From: a virus
IMG/VR virus record: IMGVR_UViG_3300020020_000161
Span: 1 to 22,623 of that record
DNA length: 22,623 bases
Direction: 5' to 3' (one strand)
Part shown: piece by piece, positions 1-8,829 of the stretch
Position numbering within the stretch: the first letter of the stretch is position 1
How the letters are laid out: each line of letters begins with the position of its first letter
Made by a program: the position numbers and the translations under genes
Notes under the pieces: generated by a model
Seen by the model: only the letters and a program-made list of their open reading frames with translations
What the model was told of the DNA's origin: nothing
Databases searched by the model: none

Positions 1-179
1 GCTACGTTGGGGTTGCGACCAGTAGTGAGAGGATTGGTGATGTCGTAACCACCATCCTCGTAATCGACGCGATCGTTGGCGAAAGCCCATGCCATTAGCG
101 CATTGCTGCGTACTGACGCCATGATTAGCTTCCGCCTCGACTTAGTAAGCGTCGAGTTAAGTACGGTTGCTAGTGCCAC
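1..179 (-). CDS. Major capsid protein, N-terminal part (runs off the left edge)
   Basis: The reading frame starts at a GTG (177-179) with AGGAG six bases upstream and stays open to the edge, giving 59 codons. The visible protein has a Lys/Arg-rich start, then a stretch ending in YDITNPLTTGRNPNV. N-termini of this kind, with an 'ITNPL..GRNPNV' segment, are familiar from phage major capsid proteins. Position supports this: it follows portal and scaffold, the standard portal-scaffold-capsid order. The ribosome binding site overlaps the scaffold stop codon, so the two are probably translated together. An in-frame ATG at 120-122 is a less likely start because it has no good ribosome binding site. 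Only the N-terminus is visible, so the call rests on context plus a short motif. Confidence 0.7.
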   Translation of the reverse strand, partial: MALATVLNSTLTKSRRKLIMASVRSNALMAWAFANDRVDYEDGGYDITNPLTTGRNPNV

Positions 180-188
180 TTCATTCTC

Positions 189-1196
189 CTAGATGTTAAG
201 GCCACTTTCTCTCATCGCTTGTCGCACGATGTCTCCAGTGTCCATATCGTCGGATGCGAGAGTGGTTACTTCAGCAGAATTGATTGGTGCATTCGCCGCG
301 TTGTTTCCTGCGGGTAAGGGTGCTCTATTCTGATGTTGTTGACCACCTGCATTTGCTGGATCAGCGCCCACCACTCCAACATTCTGTTCGAGAGTGAGGG
401 ACCAGTCATAACCCTTCTCAATGAAGGCGTCTCTGACTTGGTAATACGCGTCCTCTAAATCGAGGCCGGGGTGATCTCGCAAGACAGTCGCAAGTAGCTT
501 ATCATGCGGTCTAGCGTCGGGGTGTCTACCAAAGAAAGCATTTGCTTCGTTAGCAGCTTCGTCAAGTATTTCCTCGTCGCTTTGGTACTCATTGTTGTCT
601 TGTTGCGGTAAGCGTTCGTCAATCATGCGCTGTATTGCGGCCATGTCAACACCGCTTCCGATGTCGTCAATACTATAGCCTTGTGCCGCCGCTTCTGCAA
701 GCAATTTCTTCAACGTCCCCTGGGGGTCTCTTTGAAGATCCACAATGATACGTGCTCCCAACGCAAGTTGATCGGGCGCAATACCATGTAATGACTGCAC
801 AGACTGCTGAACAGCAGCTAATTCGTTCTGCACCTGCGCTAGTTGGTTGCGTGTATTGTTAAGCTCTTGTTCCTTTGTGTGTAGCTGCGCTCGTGCGACC
901 TCACGCTGTTCATAGAACCTACGTTCCGGCCCGCCCTTGACTACTGTTCCATCTTGTAGCTTTAAGTCCTTGGGATGAGGAGCACTTGGTGCTGGCGGCG
1001 CTCCTTCTTGCTTAGGCTTCGGTTGTGTGCCACTGTCGCCATCACCGCTTGGGCGATCTTGAGGCTGCTGCTGTGTACCATCTTCGCCCTCTTTGTTTTC
1101 TGTTGGCGTAGTCTCAGCTTTGCCATCCTGTGCCTCAATCGCAATGTCGATGTTGCGTTCAATGTTGTCGGTGATAGTGTTTTCATCGGGAAGCAT
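189..1196 (-). CDS. Capsid scaffolding protein
   Basis: The protein has 335 residues, is acidic, and is rich in Gln, Glu, Pro and Ala. Residues 1-75 are low-complexity and charged. Residues 95-140 form a heptad-like Glu/Gln/Leu stretch typical of a coiled coil. Residues 195-260 are again acidic, and the tail ends in short helices. No enzymatic motif is seen. This composition and the position between portal and capsid genes fit an internal scaffold that guides procapsid assembly and leaves before or during DNA packaging. P22 scaffold (303 aa) is similar in size. The ATG start has AGAAGGA eight bases upstream, 19 bases after the portal stop. Identification is by context and composition, not by a diagnostic motif. 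Confidence 0.75.
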   Translation of the reverse strand: MLPDENTITDNIERNIDIAIEAQDGKAETTPTENKEGEDGTQQQPQDRPSGDGDSGTQPKPKQEGAPPAPSAPHPKDLKLQDGTVVKGGPERRFYEQREVARAQLHTKEQELNNTRNQLAQVQNELAAVQQSVQSLHGIAPDQLALGARIIVDLQRDPQGTLKKLLAEAAAQGYSIDDIGSGVDMAAIQRMIDERLPQQDNNEYQSDEEILDEAANEANAFFGRHPDARPHDKLLATVLRDHPGLDLEDAYYQVRDAFIEKGYDWSLTLEQNVGVVGADPANAGGQQHQNRAPLPAGNNAANAPINSAEVTTLASDDMDTGDIVRQAMRESGLNI

Positions 1197-1214
1197 TGTA
1201 TTCGTCCTTCTCTC

Positions 1215-3389
1215 TTACGAGGGTTGTAGTCCACCCAACTGTGCCTCAATCTGTTGTAATGCTTCGCTTGGAGGCACACCAGCTTGCACCATTTCCTGCA
1301 ACTTAGCTTGCGCTTGCGGCGGGAGTTTAGCTATCTTCATCTTTAGTTGTTGCAGCATTGCTTCGTCTGTTAACGGAGGTCCAGGAGGTTGTTGTCCCGG
1401 CGCACCTTGCCCCTGTGCACCGGGACCACCGCCAGCTTTCTGAAGTCCCTGCATCATCGTTGTTTCGACGCGCTCCCAATCTTCATCAGCGACAGTGAAC
1501 TCATCGAACGCACGTTCAAACATCTTAAGCATCAACACAACAACAGCAGGAGAAGCAGAAGCAAACTGCCCCATCACCTGTCCCATTTCAATTGCTTGTT
1601 GCTTTTTCTCACGGCTATTTGGTTTCGCACTAGAGCCACTCTCCACTCTAACTGCAAACTCCTTCTCAAACTCTCTAGGAGAGTTAACCTTCTGCCAAGT
1701 TTTCGCAAGTTCCGGTCCTATGAACGGAGAGACATCCTCTGCATCCCACTCTGTGCAACACAGCAAGCAGATGTTCCAACTGATGTCAGCGATGAAGTCC
1801 TCAATCAAGTCCACTCTTTCCTCAACACGGATGTCTGTGTTCTTGTTGTAAGTCTCCACTGCTTTGTTCGTGGTGTTGGTCTTGAACTGAGCACCACGTT
1901 GTGCTTCATTGATACCAGTGATCCTGTTGATTGCTTGGAACTTGCTATCAGGAGAGAAGAACTCAGGAATGTTCAATCCCGGTGGAATGAAGCTGAAGAT
2001 GTGATCTGCAAGCTTACTACCTTCTGGAAGGTCAATACCACGCGCAGTGCCATCATCACCTTTCAGTACCTTCTCAACGTCCTCTTGGTTGATTGCGTTC
2101 TTGTTATACAGCACGTTGCGACGCGCCCACTGTCTGCCGCGCCTGACTTCATCTGCAATCTCGTTGATCGCATCCTGTTGATCTAAGTAGTACGTGACTT
2201 CACCCTTCGGTGCGTGAGAGTTAGTGCTCTCATGGAACCACAAGCGGAAGTACGGGAAGAAGCGAGGCAATTTGTGTGGATCATCCCACACCCACAGCGG
2301 CCAAGTCCAGTGGTTGTCAGCATACATCAGGACTCGTCTTGTGGCTTTGTCCCAGATGTACCAAACCTTCGTGTGCTTTGCTTTGTCGAAGGCAACTGTG
2401 TTGTCGTATCCGTAAGTGGCGGCGTTTGCGTCCTCAGCAGAGGAGAAGAGTGAAAACGTGTTGACCTGCTCTTCAACATCACTAGTGCTGCCAGTTCCGG
2501 CGTCAAGAATGTGCGTTGGCGAGTATACCGACCGCGTTTCTTTACCATGTTTGCTTCCATATACTGCGTTGATGTAACTCGTTGGTAGATAGTCCCACTC
2601 CATCATCCACATAGCATCACTGCCATCAGGCTCAGTAGAGCTAGGATCAACTACAACACGATCAGGTAGAAGGTTCTTCATGAAGGGGCCAGAAGGATTG
2701 AGCAAGGCAATCTTCTCTTCGAGTGCCATCAACTCACCTTCAAGCTTCACTACTTCCTTCTTGTCCGTTGCATTCTCTAAGTCCTGCGAGATACGCTGCA
2801 ACTCTGCAATAGCAGCTTCATTCCCATCCTGCTTCAGTGTAAAGCCGATCTTGATGAAGCCAGAGTTGGTTAGCAGTGTCGTGAGAACGGTGCGGCGTAG
2901 CTTCGGCTTTGCGTTAAGGCCGGGGAGCGACTTCTTCGCAAGCAGCGTGTTGATAAGTCGTTCGATCCCTTTGGCACGTTCAAGGTTAGCATCAATATCT
3001 GAAGTGATAGTGATGGTTGGGTTCTTTGCATACAGCATTGGAACCATGATAGAGCAATTAGAGAACACCACGTTCTCAGTCTCTCTCCACTCGCCACTAA
3101 GTCTTGTTCCCGGCTTGTTACCTGCGCGTTCTTCGCTTGAAGTGCGATGGATGAGTTGGTCGTTGTCGTAGTAGCGGATCGCTTCACTCCAGGCATCTTC
3201 TGATCCCTTACGGTTGCGTAGTCCCTGCTCCTTACGACTGTTCCACACCAAGCCAACTGCTTTGGTTACAGGTATCTTAGTGTCACCGACCATCTGATAG
3301 ACAGGCTCAACTACAGCCTTCTTCTTGCCGCCGCGACCAGCACCGACCCGCTCTAGGTTCTTTTCAATCGGATCATATTCTTCAGCCAT
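1215..3389 (-). CDS. Portal protein
   Basis: The 724-residue protein lies directly after the large terminase and before the scaffold, the usual place for the portal, the dodecameric ring at the capsid vertex through which DNA enters and leaves. Its length is close to the P22 portal (725 aa). Visible features include an N-terminal helical region with the segment GEWRETENVVFSNCSIMVP, a central region rich in aromatic residues with a long acidic and charged helix, and a C-terminal Pro/Gly/Gln-rich tail from about residue 655 followed by a Gln-rich helix that could form the barrel. The ATG start overlaps the terminase stop by 8 bases, with GGAAG at good spacing, which suggests coupled translation. 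No other function fits the size and position as well. Confidence 0.85.
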   Translation of the reverse strand: MAEEYDPIEKNLERVGAGRGGKKKAVVEPVYQMVGDTKIPVTKAVGLVWNSRKEQGLRNRKGSEDAWSEAIRYYDNDQLIHRTSSEERAGNKPGTRLSGEWRETENVVFSNCSIMVPMLYAKNPTITITSDIDANLERAKGIERLINTLLAKKSLPGLNAKPKLRRTVLTTLLTNSGFIKIGFTLKQDGNEAAIAELQRISQDLENATDKKEVVKLEGELMALEEKIALLNPSGPFMKNLLPDRVVVDPSSTEPDGSDAMWMMEWDYLPTSYINAVYGSKHGKETRSVYSPTHILDAGTGSTSDVEEQVNTFSLFSSAEDANAATYGYDNTVAFDKAKHTKVWYIWDKATRRVLMYADNHWTWPLWVWDDPHKLPRFFPYFRLWFHESTNSHAPKGEVTYYLDQQDAINEIADEVRRGRQWARRNVLYNKNAINQEDVEKVLKGDDGTARGIDLPEGSKLADHIFSFIPPGLNIPEFFSPDSKFQAINRITGINEAQRGAQFKTNTTNKAVETYNKNTDIRVEERVDLIEDFIADISWNICLLCCTEWDAEDVSPFIGPELAKTWQKVNSPREFEKEFAVRVESGSSAKPNSREKKQQAIEMGQVMGQFASASPAVVVLMLKMFERAFDEFTVADEDWERVETTMMQGLQKAGGGPGAQGQGAPGQQPPGPPLTDEAMLQQLKMKIAKLPPQAQAKLQEMVQAGVPPSEALQQIEAQLGGLQPS

Positions 3390-4908
3390 AACGGTGCTTC
3401 CTATTATCAGGAGTAGTGTTATCGTTCACTTCACCCCAACGCATATAGCTAGGCTTAGAGTTGAACACTCGACGCGCATACAACGCTAAACGAGGTCGAT
3501 TGGTGAAGAAGTACTTAGTCATGTCCATCGCGTGATCGTTCTTGTCGTTGGGCACATCCTGGACTTGTCCTGCGGTGTCCTTCTTCCAGTAGTAGTCAAC
3601 GATCTCTCGATCCCACCAATCCAAGTGATTAGAGATAAAGAACCGTGGTGATCCTAACTCTCCTGTCATTGGATGAGGATGCTTCAGATCAATCTCCAAA
3701 TAGCTCTGTACCTTAGCCAATCCACTCACAATGTTGTTGTTCGCTCTAGTGCAGCCTACTTGGAGTTCCCTAAGCATCCCGGCGACTGTAACACCGACCG
3801 TTTGAGTACTACCTGGACCTCTTCTGAAGATAGCCGGGTCTGCGAGTACAGGGCGGAAACTTGCATCGAAGCCGATCTCTCTGGCAATTTCTCTACGATG
3901 ATCCTTGATGCGGGTGGCGATCTTTTCTGGACTAAGTTCTGCTTCATAGAAACCTCCCATCAAGAACGCGTTGCCGTAGCTGTCGCTAAAGCCAATGCCG
4001 TAACAAGCAGGAACCGCAATGCCATGATCGTACGCTTCGATAATCTCGGGCCTAAGACCTTCTCTAACCTGCCTAGCAAAGTAATCAATGATTTGATCTT
4101 GAGGGAGTAGATGCACCATCTGATTATATTGCGGATAAACCAAGCCCTCAAAAGCACCCCACCCTCCCATCAGGTAGCGTTCGCGCATTTGTCCTTTGTA
4201 TGCACTCTCCAGCCCCTGAATGTAATCTTCTGGAAGGTTCTCTGCATTTGTGTAAGTTGATCCCTCGAACAACTCGATGATTGGCTCCTTAGTGTCTCTG
4301 TCAACCAGCAAGTCAGGATTGTACAAGCCAATGCGATGATCCAGCACAGGCTTGACAAGCTTACGGTATACCCAATTACGTGTTGGGTTGCACAGCACAA
4401 GCATCCAACGTGGTCCAGTGCGAGGCATAGTAGGATCGTCGCCATCATAGATAGCATTGCCACGCAAGCGGCCTAACAGATCGAGAAAGTCCTTCTCACT
4501 AATCTCAGGATCTTCTATCTGATCTACGACAATCCAATCATAAGTGGCACTGAGTAGGTTGGAACTGGAGCCTTCACCGCTCTTACCATGCTGTTGCACG
4601 TAGCGGAAGTTAACAACCGTTCCGTTCTCTAGCTCAATCAGGTTCTCAACAGATAAGGCTCTACGCTTGATCCAACTGTCAGGACACCAATCTAGGAACT
4701 CTTTCCGAATGGTGTCATTGAGTTTAGGATAAGTACTACGAGCAATAAGACCATTAGACCCAGGATAAGCCTTAGCGAGCTTGAGTGCTTTGATGACACC
4801 TGCTGTCGTCTTTCCATTGGCGAAACCGCCGCCAAAGATTTGCACCTTCGCACGCGAGTTCTGAAACTGGTCCTGTAACGAACCTCTTATCTGTTTGTAC
4901 TGCTTCAC
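3382..4908 (-). CDS. terL: Terminase large subunit (packaging ATPase and nuclease)
   Basis: The 508-residue protein has the two-domain layout of large terminases. The ATPase part shows Walker A at residues 26-35 (GGGFANGKTT), Walker B IVVD at 126-129 with Glu132 as likely catalytic base, and a coupling motif LCNPT near 172-176. The RNase H-like nuclease part shows the expected acidic residues: Asp294 in YDHG, Asp357 in ADPA, and Asp458/Asp462 in NDHAMD. It pumps DNA into the procapsid through the portal and cuts it at the end of packaging. The start is GTG (4906-4908) in a four-base GTGA overlap with the upstream gene's stop, so translation is probably coupled. The size is like P22 gp2 (499 aa). 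Confidence 0.95.
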   Translation of the reverse strand: MKQYKQIRGSLQDQFQNSRAKVQIFGGGFANGKTTAGVIKALKLAKAYPGSNGLIARSTYPKLNDTIRKEFLDWCPDSWIKRRALSVENLIELENGTVVNFRYVQQHGKSGEGSSSNLLSATYDWIVVDQIEDPEISEKDFLDLLGRLRGNAIYDGDDPTMPRTGPRWMLVLCNPTRNWVYRKLVKPVLDHRIGLYNPDLLVDRDTKEPIIELFEGSTYTNAENLPEDYIQGLESAYKGQMRERYLMGGWGAFEGLVYPQYNQMVHLLPQDQIIDYFARQVREGLRPEIIEAYDHGIAVPACYGIGFSDSYGNAFLMGGFYEAELSPEKIATRIKDHRREIAREIGFDASFRPVLADPAIFRRGPGSTQTVGVTVAGMLRELQVGCTRANNNIVSGLAKVQSYLEIDLKHPHPMTGELGSPRFFISNHLDWWDREIVDYYWKKDTAGQVQDVPNDKNDHAMDMTKYFFTNRPRLALYARRVFNSKPSYMRWGEVNDNTTPDNRKHRYG

Positions 4909-5117
4909 TTAGCGACCCAACCAGTGTTGCCACTTCCACTCTCTTTAACATAGAACGAAGTGAGAGCACCACCATCGGAGCGATGATAGTGAGCACCTAC
5001 GTTAGCAGTGATAACACCGTTAGGTGATCCTGTGCCTCTGTACACAACACCACCAAGTGCAGGGTTGTCGATCAGTGCACCGCCACCGTTACCGCTCAAG
5101 TCACGATAAAGAACCAT
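4905..5117 (-). CDS. Small glycine-rich structural protein
   Basis: This 70-residue protein is Gly-rich. Its C-terminal half has the pattern GSPNGVITANVGAHYHRSDGG followed by a YVKESG..NTGWVAK ending, a module often seen in phage tail fibres, tailspikes and small virion proteins. The N-terminal half has DLSGNGGGAL, a motif partly shared with the 112-aa protein at 10854-11192. The ATG start has AGGAGG at good spacing. It lies between a fibre-associated gene and the large terminase, with which it shares a GTGA overlap. A role as a small tail or capsid accessory protein is likely from the module and context, but no specific function can be given. Confidence 0.75.
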   Translation of the reverse strand: MVLYRDLSGNGGGALIDNPALGGVVYRGTGSPNGVITANVGAHYHRSDGGALTSFYVKESGSGNTGWVAK

Positions 5118-5126
5118 CTTACCCTC

Positions 5127-5654
5127 CTATATCTCGACTGTTGCGTTGAAAGCTACTTGAGCATTGTCAAGCAACACGCTGTCACTGATGCGACGAATTT
5201 GCAGTTGCATCTGAGCGTTAGCAACTCCTGGAGCTGTTCGAACGACTGCCCACGAGCGCGTTGTACTTAGAGGCAACCATGATCCGAAGGTGCCACTAAA
5301 GAAGCTGCCACTAGTAACAGTCGCTAACGCAGCGTAATCACCTGCTGCACCACTTAGTAACCATGCCCAAGGCGTAACACCTGATCCAGATGTCATGCCA
5401 CTTGCGTTCAAAGCAAAGTTAGCGTTAGCATCAGCAGGGTCGATAGCGATGGCATCACAAGACACATTATATATATCTACAAGCCCTGTCGGTGTTCCTG
5501 CTGAACGGCCAAGGAAGTCTAAGAAGCCTAACACTCCTGATGCTGGAGCACCACCTAAGCCATAGAAAGCTCCTGGGAAGATTGAGGTTGCAGGGATGCT
5601 AAACTCAGCAGCTATCTGAGTAATTGTGATCGGCGGTGCTAATGGCAGTGTCAC
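5127..5654 (-). CDS. Putative tail/virion structural protein
   Basis: This 175-residue protein is poor in charged residues. It begins with a segment (LPLAPPITITQIAAEFSIPA) that resembles the conserved N-terminus of many phage virion proteins of the 'ISLSQI..ELG' type, followed by a Gly/Ala-rich hinge (residues 30-50) ending in FLDFLGRSAG. The C-terminal half looks like a beta-sandwich of Ser/Thr/Val strands (residues 85-175). Its ATG overlaps the fibre stop in an ATGA, so it is translated with the fibre. It may cap or decorate the fibre or tail. There are no catalytic motifs. Function is inferred from position and the N-terminal motif only. Confidence 0.65.
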   Translation of the reverse strand: MTLPLAPPITITQIAAEFSIPATSIFPGAFYGLGGAPASGVLGFLDFLGRSAGTPTGLVDIYNVSCDAIAIDPADANANFALNASGMTSGSGVTPWAWLLSGAAGDYAALATVTSGSFFSGTFGSWLPLSTTRSWAVVRTAPGVANAQMQLQIRRISDSVLLDNAQVAFNATVEI

Positions 5655-8224
5655 CTAGCAGCCTCCAACTTCTGTACTCTGTTGGTTAGCTCCTTAACAG
5701 CTTCAATGAGTACAGCAGTAATGCGTCCGTAGTCTACAGACAGCATTCCCTCTGCATCCTCGCTCACCAATTCAGGCAATAGCTTCTGTACTTCCTGGGC
5801 TATAACTCCTAGATCTGGCTTATCATCCTTAATGAACCTCACACCACGCAGAGCGTTCACAATCCTTAGCCCGCTGGTTAGCCCCCGGATATTAGTCTTA
5901 ACTCTCCTGTCTGACAGCGAACTGATGTTACCACCAGCAACAAATGCACCACTATGGTACATTTCACCGCTTGGCGCCCAACGTATAGCCGACCATTGCG
6001 TTGAAACCGGATTGTCGGTGATCTGCATATAAGCATAACCACCCTGTCCACGAATACGAACGCCACCAGTTGATCCAGAGTTAGGTGATAAGAAGTCACC
6101 AATGCCGTTAAGTGCTAAACCAGTAGCATCAAGGATACCAAAGGTTGCGTCAGCGGCAAGGTTGTAGAAGGTGTAGTTATTCGACCGATACTGGAAGCCA
6201 GCGGATGTGATAATCATTCTGGCCCGCACCGCCATTGCGCCGCCAGCGGCAACATTATACTCATGAAATTGATAAAAGTTTGATGAGTAATAATTCATTA
6301 CGAGATCAGACGCCGCGCCTGTCTGTGGGCCAAGCCAGAACGTGTTTCTGTCTACACTCAGACCAGCAGAACCGAGAGCCATATAGGTGACGTTTGCTGC
6401 GCTGCGGAAGTTGAAATTGTTGCTGCCAAAATAAGAGGTCTGATTGCCACACTGTAAATTAAGTCCCTCAGTAACCAGTCCGGTAGCACCTTTCAGTTGC
6501 AGGAACGAATAAATGTAACCGGGAGAAGGGCTAACGGTCAGCATCCCATTATCGCCACTCGCAGGCGGAGTAACATTCAGCACACCTGCAATAGTTCCAC
6601 CCGTTAGCGGAAGGTAATTCGCCAGTTGGGAAACGGTGGCAACTGCGTTACCGCCTTGAGTGATTGTGCCAGTGACTGCGAGATTGCCTGCGTCGCTTAA
6701 CGTGGCGCGGGGTGCTCCAGCGGAATAGAAAGTGAGAATACCACTGGTGTTGACCGAGAGGATGAAATTGTTCCCAAAGTCACGAGCGGTGAGGTTCATG
6801 CCCGCACTCGTGCCCTGTGTAGTGATTAGGCCAGTGACTGTAGTGTTTCCGTCTACAGTGACGGTAGAACCAGTAAGGACCAATGGTGCAACTGCACCAG
6901 CCGTTCGATTGTAGGAATTGACATAGCTATTACCAGCAGCTTGATACAACTCCAGGCCAATACCAGACGCTCCAGTTGGTGCTCCAGCCCCTCCACATTG
7001 GATACGTGTAAAGATAGACCCAGAATGGAATTGACCAGCAGAAGTGTTGAGTTGTCCAGTAACAGTTCCACCTGCCAGCGGTAGATAGTTGCCAAGCTGT
7101 ACAACAGTCGCTTTAGCATCAAGTGCAGCTTGCAATCCTGTTACATCAGTTATTACGTGCGTATGTACTGATGCAGCCTTGCTATCAAGTGCGGCTTGCA
7201 GTCCAGTCACGTTAGCTATTGCGTGAGTATGGTTGAGTGGTGCAGCACCAACAGTGTTGTAGCTAATGGTGCGAGCTACAGAGCCATCGAATGTTGCAGG
7301 ACTGGCAGCAGCACCACCATCACTGTTAATAGTGAGTGGGAAGGTTGTAACACCACCACCAGGAAAAGAAGGAGCAGCCCAAGCACCATCGGCACGAAGG
7401 AAGGCAGTAGTACCACCGGGACGCGTTGGTGCTAACCCTGCTGCACTAGTTGATACAAGTGCAAGGCTGGCCTTCGCATCCAGTGAGGCTTGCAGATTAG
7501 TCACATCAGCAATGACATGAGTGTGAACCAATGGAGCCTTAGCATCTAGCGTCGTCTGCAAGTTGGTTACATCAGCGATCACATGGGTATGCACGAGTGG
7601 TGCTTTACCATTCAGTGTCGTCTGTAGATTAGTGACATCTGCAATCACGTGAGTGTGTACTAGCGGCGCTTTACCAGCTAGCGCAGTGTCCAATCCACTG
7701 ATGTCAGCAGTAGCTAATGACTGTATCTTGTCATACACTGCGTTCTTGGTTGGAACTTGTGTTGAGTTGTTCCAAGCAACACCATACACTTGATCGGTGA
7801 CTGATATGTTGGCAACAGCAAAAGTTCCACCAACAGTCAGGTTGCCACTTACACTGACACTACCATTGAATGTCTGATCGCCAGTGAATACATTACCACC
7901 TGTGATGTTCGCCTTGCCAGACATTGCTGTCATAAGATTATTCTCAAGATCAGTTAGATCTTGAGTGAAGGTATCCATGTCACTAGTGAAAGCTACTTCA
8001 TCACCACCAGGAGTATAACCGTCACCAACACGCAACCGCTGCGAGGTCCGTGCATAAGCAAGCTCACCCTGTTCTAGAACAAAGGTGTCTAGTGGAACAG
8101 GATCATCTGCGATTGGGATACGGTTGTCAGAAGGCCACACATTCAGCGCAACACCCTTACCGTTGCCGCTTTCATCTACAACATCAGTGACGCCATCATA
8201 CGGCAGTCCAGGAATATCAACCAT
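5651..8224 (-). CDS. Tail fibre with C-terminal S74 intramolecular chaperone domain
   Basis: The protein has 857 residues from ATG 8222-8224. A TTG six bases further upstream would leave only three bases to the GAGG, so ATG is preferred (nine-base spacing). Residues 50-75 carry a LEQGELAYART...LRVGDG module found at fibre N-termini. Next come 22-residue His-Thr-His repeats (about 190-257 and 332-375) and shaft modules with NYLPL.GGT. The last 87 residues are an S74 chaperone: Ser771-Asp-Arg-Arg-Val-Lys776 matches the Ser/Lys self-cleavage dyad known from endosialidase-type fibres, followed by GVIAQEVQKLLPELV and VDYGRITAVLIEAVKEL. The chaperone helps fibre trimers fold and is then cut off. 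The fibre probably binds the host surface. The start overlaps the upstream gene by 8 bases. Confidence 0.92.
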   Translation of the reverse strand: MVDIPGLPYDGVTDVVDESGNGKGVALNVWPSDNRIPIADDPVPLDTFVLEQGELAYARTSQRLRVGDGYTPGGDEVAFTSDMDTFTQDLTDLENNLMTAMSGKANITGGNVFTGDQTFNGSVSVSGNLTVGGTFAVANISVTDQVYGVAWNNSTQVPTKNAVYDKIQSLATADISGLDTALAGKAPLVHTHVIADVTNLQTTLNGKAPLVHTHVIADVTNLQTTLDAKAPLVHTHVIADVTNLQASLDAKASLALVSTSAAGLAPTRPGGTTAFLRADGAWAAPSFPGGGVTTFPLTINSDGGAAASPATFDGSVARTISYNTVGAAPLNHTHAIANVTGLQAALDSKAASVHTHVITDVTGLQAALDAKATVVQLGNYLPLAGGTVTGQLNTSAGQFHSGSIFTRIQCGGAGAPTGASGIGLELYQAAGNSYVNSYNRTAGAVAPLVLTGSTVTVDGNTTVTGLITTQGTSAGMNLTARDFGNNFILSVNTSGILTFYSAGAPRATLSDAGNLAVTGTITQGGNAVATVSQLANYLPLTGGTIAGVLNVTPPASGDNGMLTVSPSPGYIYSFLQLKGATGLVTEGLNLQCGNQTSYFGSNNFNFRSAANVTYMALGSAGLSVDRNTFWLGPQTGAASDLVMNYYSSNFYQFHEYNVAAGGAMAVRARMIITSAGFQYRSNNYTFYNLAADATFGILDATGLALNGIGDFLSPNSGSTGGVRIRGQGGYAYMQITDNPVSTQWSAIRWAPSGEMYHSGAFVAGGNISSLSDRRVKTNIRGLTSGLRIVNALRGVRFIKDDKPDLGVIAQEVQKLLPELVSEDAEGMLSVDYGRITAVLIEAVKELTNRVQKLEAAR
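7100..7231 (-). repeat. Two further 66-bp repeat units in the fibre gene
   Basis: Two adjacent units, starting at 7231 and 7165 on the minus strand, encode 22-residue variants of the same shaft repeat (HTHAIANVTGLQAALDSKAASV-like). They are separated from the first set by about 75 residues of different sequence. They have diverged from the first three in the central positions, which suggests a separate duplication. Confidence 0.8.
7460..7657 (-). repeat. Three tandem 66-bp repeats in the fibre gene
   Basis: Three adjacent units, starting at 7657, 7591 and 7525 on the minus strand, each encode a 22-residue unit of the pattern HTHVIADVTNLQ.TL..KAPLV. The protein units are nearly identical while codons differ at many third positions, so the repeats are old or kept under protein-level selection. 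Such units usually form turns of a triple-stranded fibre shaft, where histidines can bind metal along the axis. Confidence 0.85.
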
Positions 8225-8825
8225 GAGCAACTTCCTCTGGAGTTACGTCGATCATTGGTACATCTTCGTTGGCTTTCTTCTCGATGTACACAATGTTGAG
8301 GGCATCCTCCATCTTGTGACGGTGCTCTACCACATCAGCAGGACGATGGCCCGCACGATCCAACACATCCTTCGATGCAGTGAACGCAAGCACATCATTG
8401 TCTGACTGTGATAGGTTAATGATCTTAGTAGCTGCGTGACTAGCATGGGTCTGGAACATTTCGCGCACGGTATCCGATTGCGTGTGTATCATGTTAGCCT
8501 TAGCAGTTTCCATGAACTCGATGTAAGCATCAAGCGTACGAATGCGCTCAATCTGCTCTATAGTCAGAGAGCTGTCCAACGCGATGCTGATGTCTTGGTC
8601 ATTCAACCCAAACAGAGTGTAGAACGCAACTAGGGCAACGCCACTGAGTTGCTTAGGGGGTAGTGGCAACTCAGTGACGCTCTTACGCGTACGGGCCACA
8701 ATCCGCTGTGCTTCCCCTGGGCTAGGAATAAGCACAAGCGGTTGTTCTTTAATTGGCTTACCAGTTGACGGATCAATCTTCGTTCCATCAGCAAGTACCA
8801 GTGGTTCGTCAGCTTCGGGTAGCAC
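8217..8825 (-). CDS. terS: Putative terminase small subunit
   Basis: The 202-residue protein starts at GTG 8823-8825 with AGAGG seven bases upstream. Residues 65-105 look like a helix-turn-helix (FYTLFGLNDQDISIALDSS, then an Ile/Glu-rich helix). They are followed by a long helix and the segment AFTASKDVLDRAGHRPADV. An 'A.KdiLDRaG.kP' segment after a DNA-binding helix is common in phage small terminases, which recognise the packaging site and load the large subunit. The N-terminal 50 residues are Pro-rich and probably disordered. If correct, it is separated from the large terminase by the fibre cassette. An alternative is another DNA-binding virion protein. The assignment is moderate. Confidence 0.6.
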   Translation of the reverse strand: MLPEADEPLVLADGTKIDPSTGKPIKEQPLVLIPSPGEAQRIVARTRKSVTELPLPPKQLSGVALVAFYTLFGLNDQDISIALDSSLTIEQIERIRTLDAYIEFMETAKANMIHTQSDTVREMFQTHASHAATKIINLSQSDNDVLAFTASKDVLDRAGHRPADVVEHRHKMEDALNIVYIEKKANEDVPMIDVTPEEVAHG

Positions 8826-8829
8826 AAAC

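Noticed and set aside
1389-2186. A 265-codon open frame on the plus strand opposite the portal gene
   Set aside because: It lies fully antisense to a well-supported gene, has no ribosome binding site worth noting and a Cys/Arg/Leu-rich shadow-like composition.
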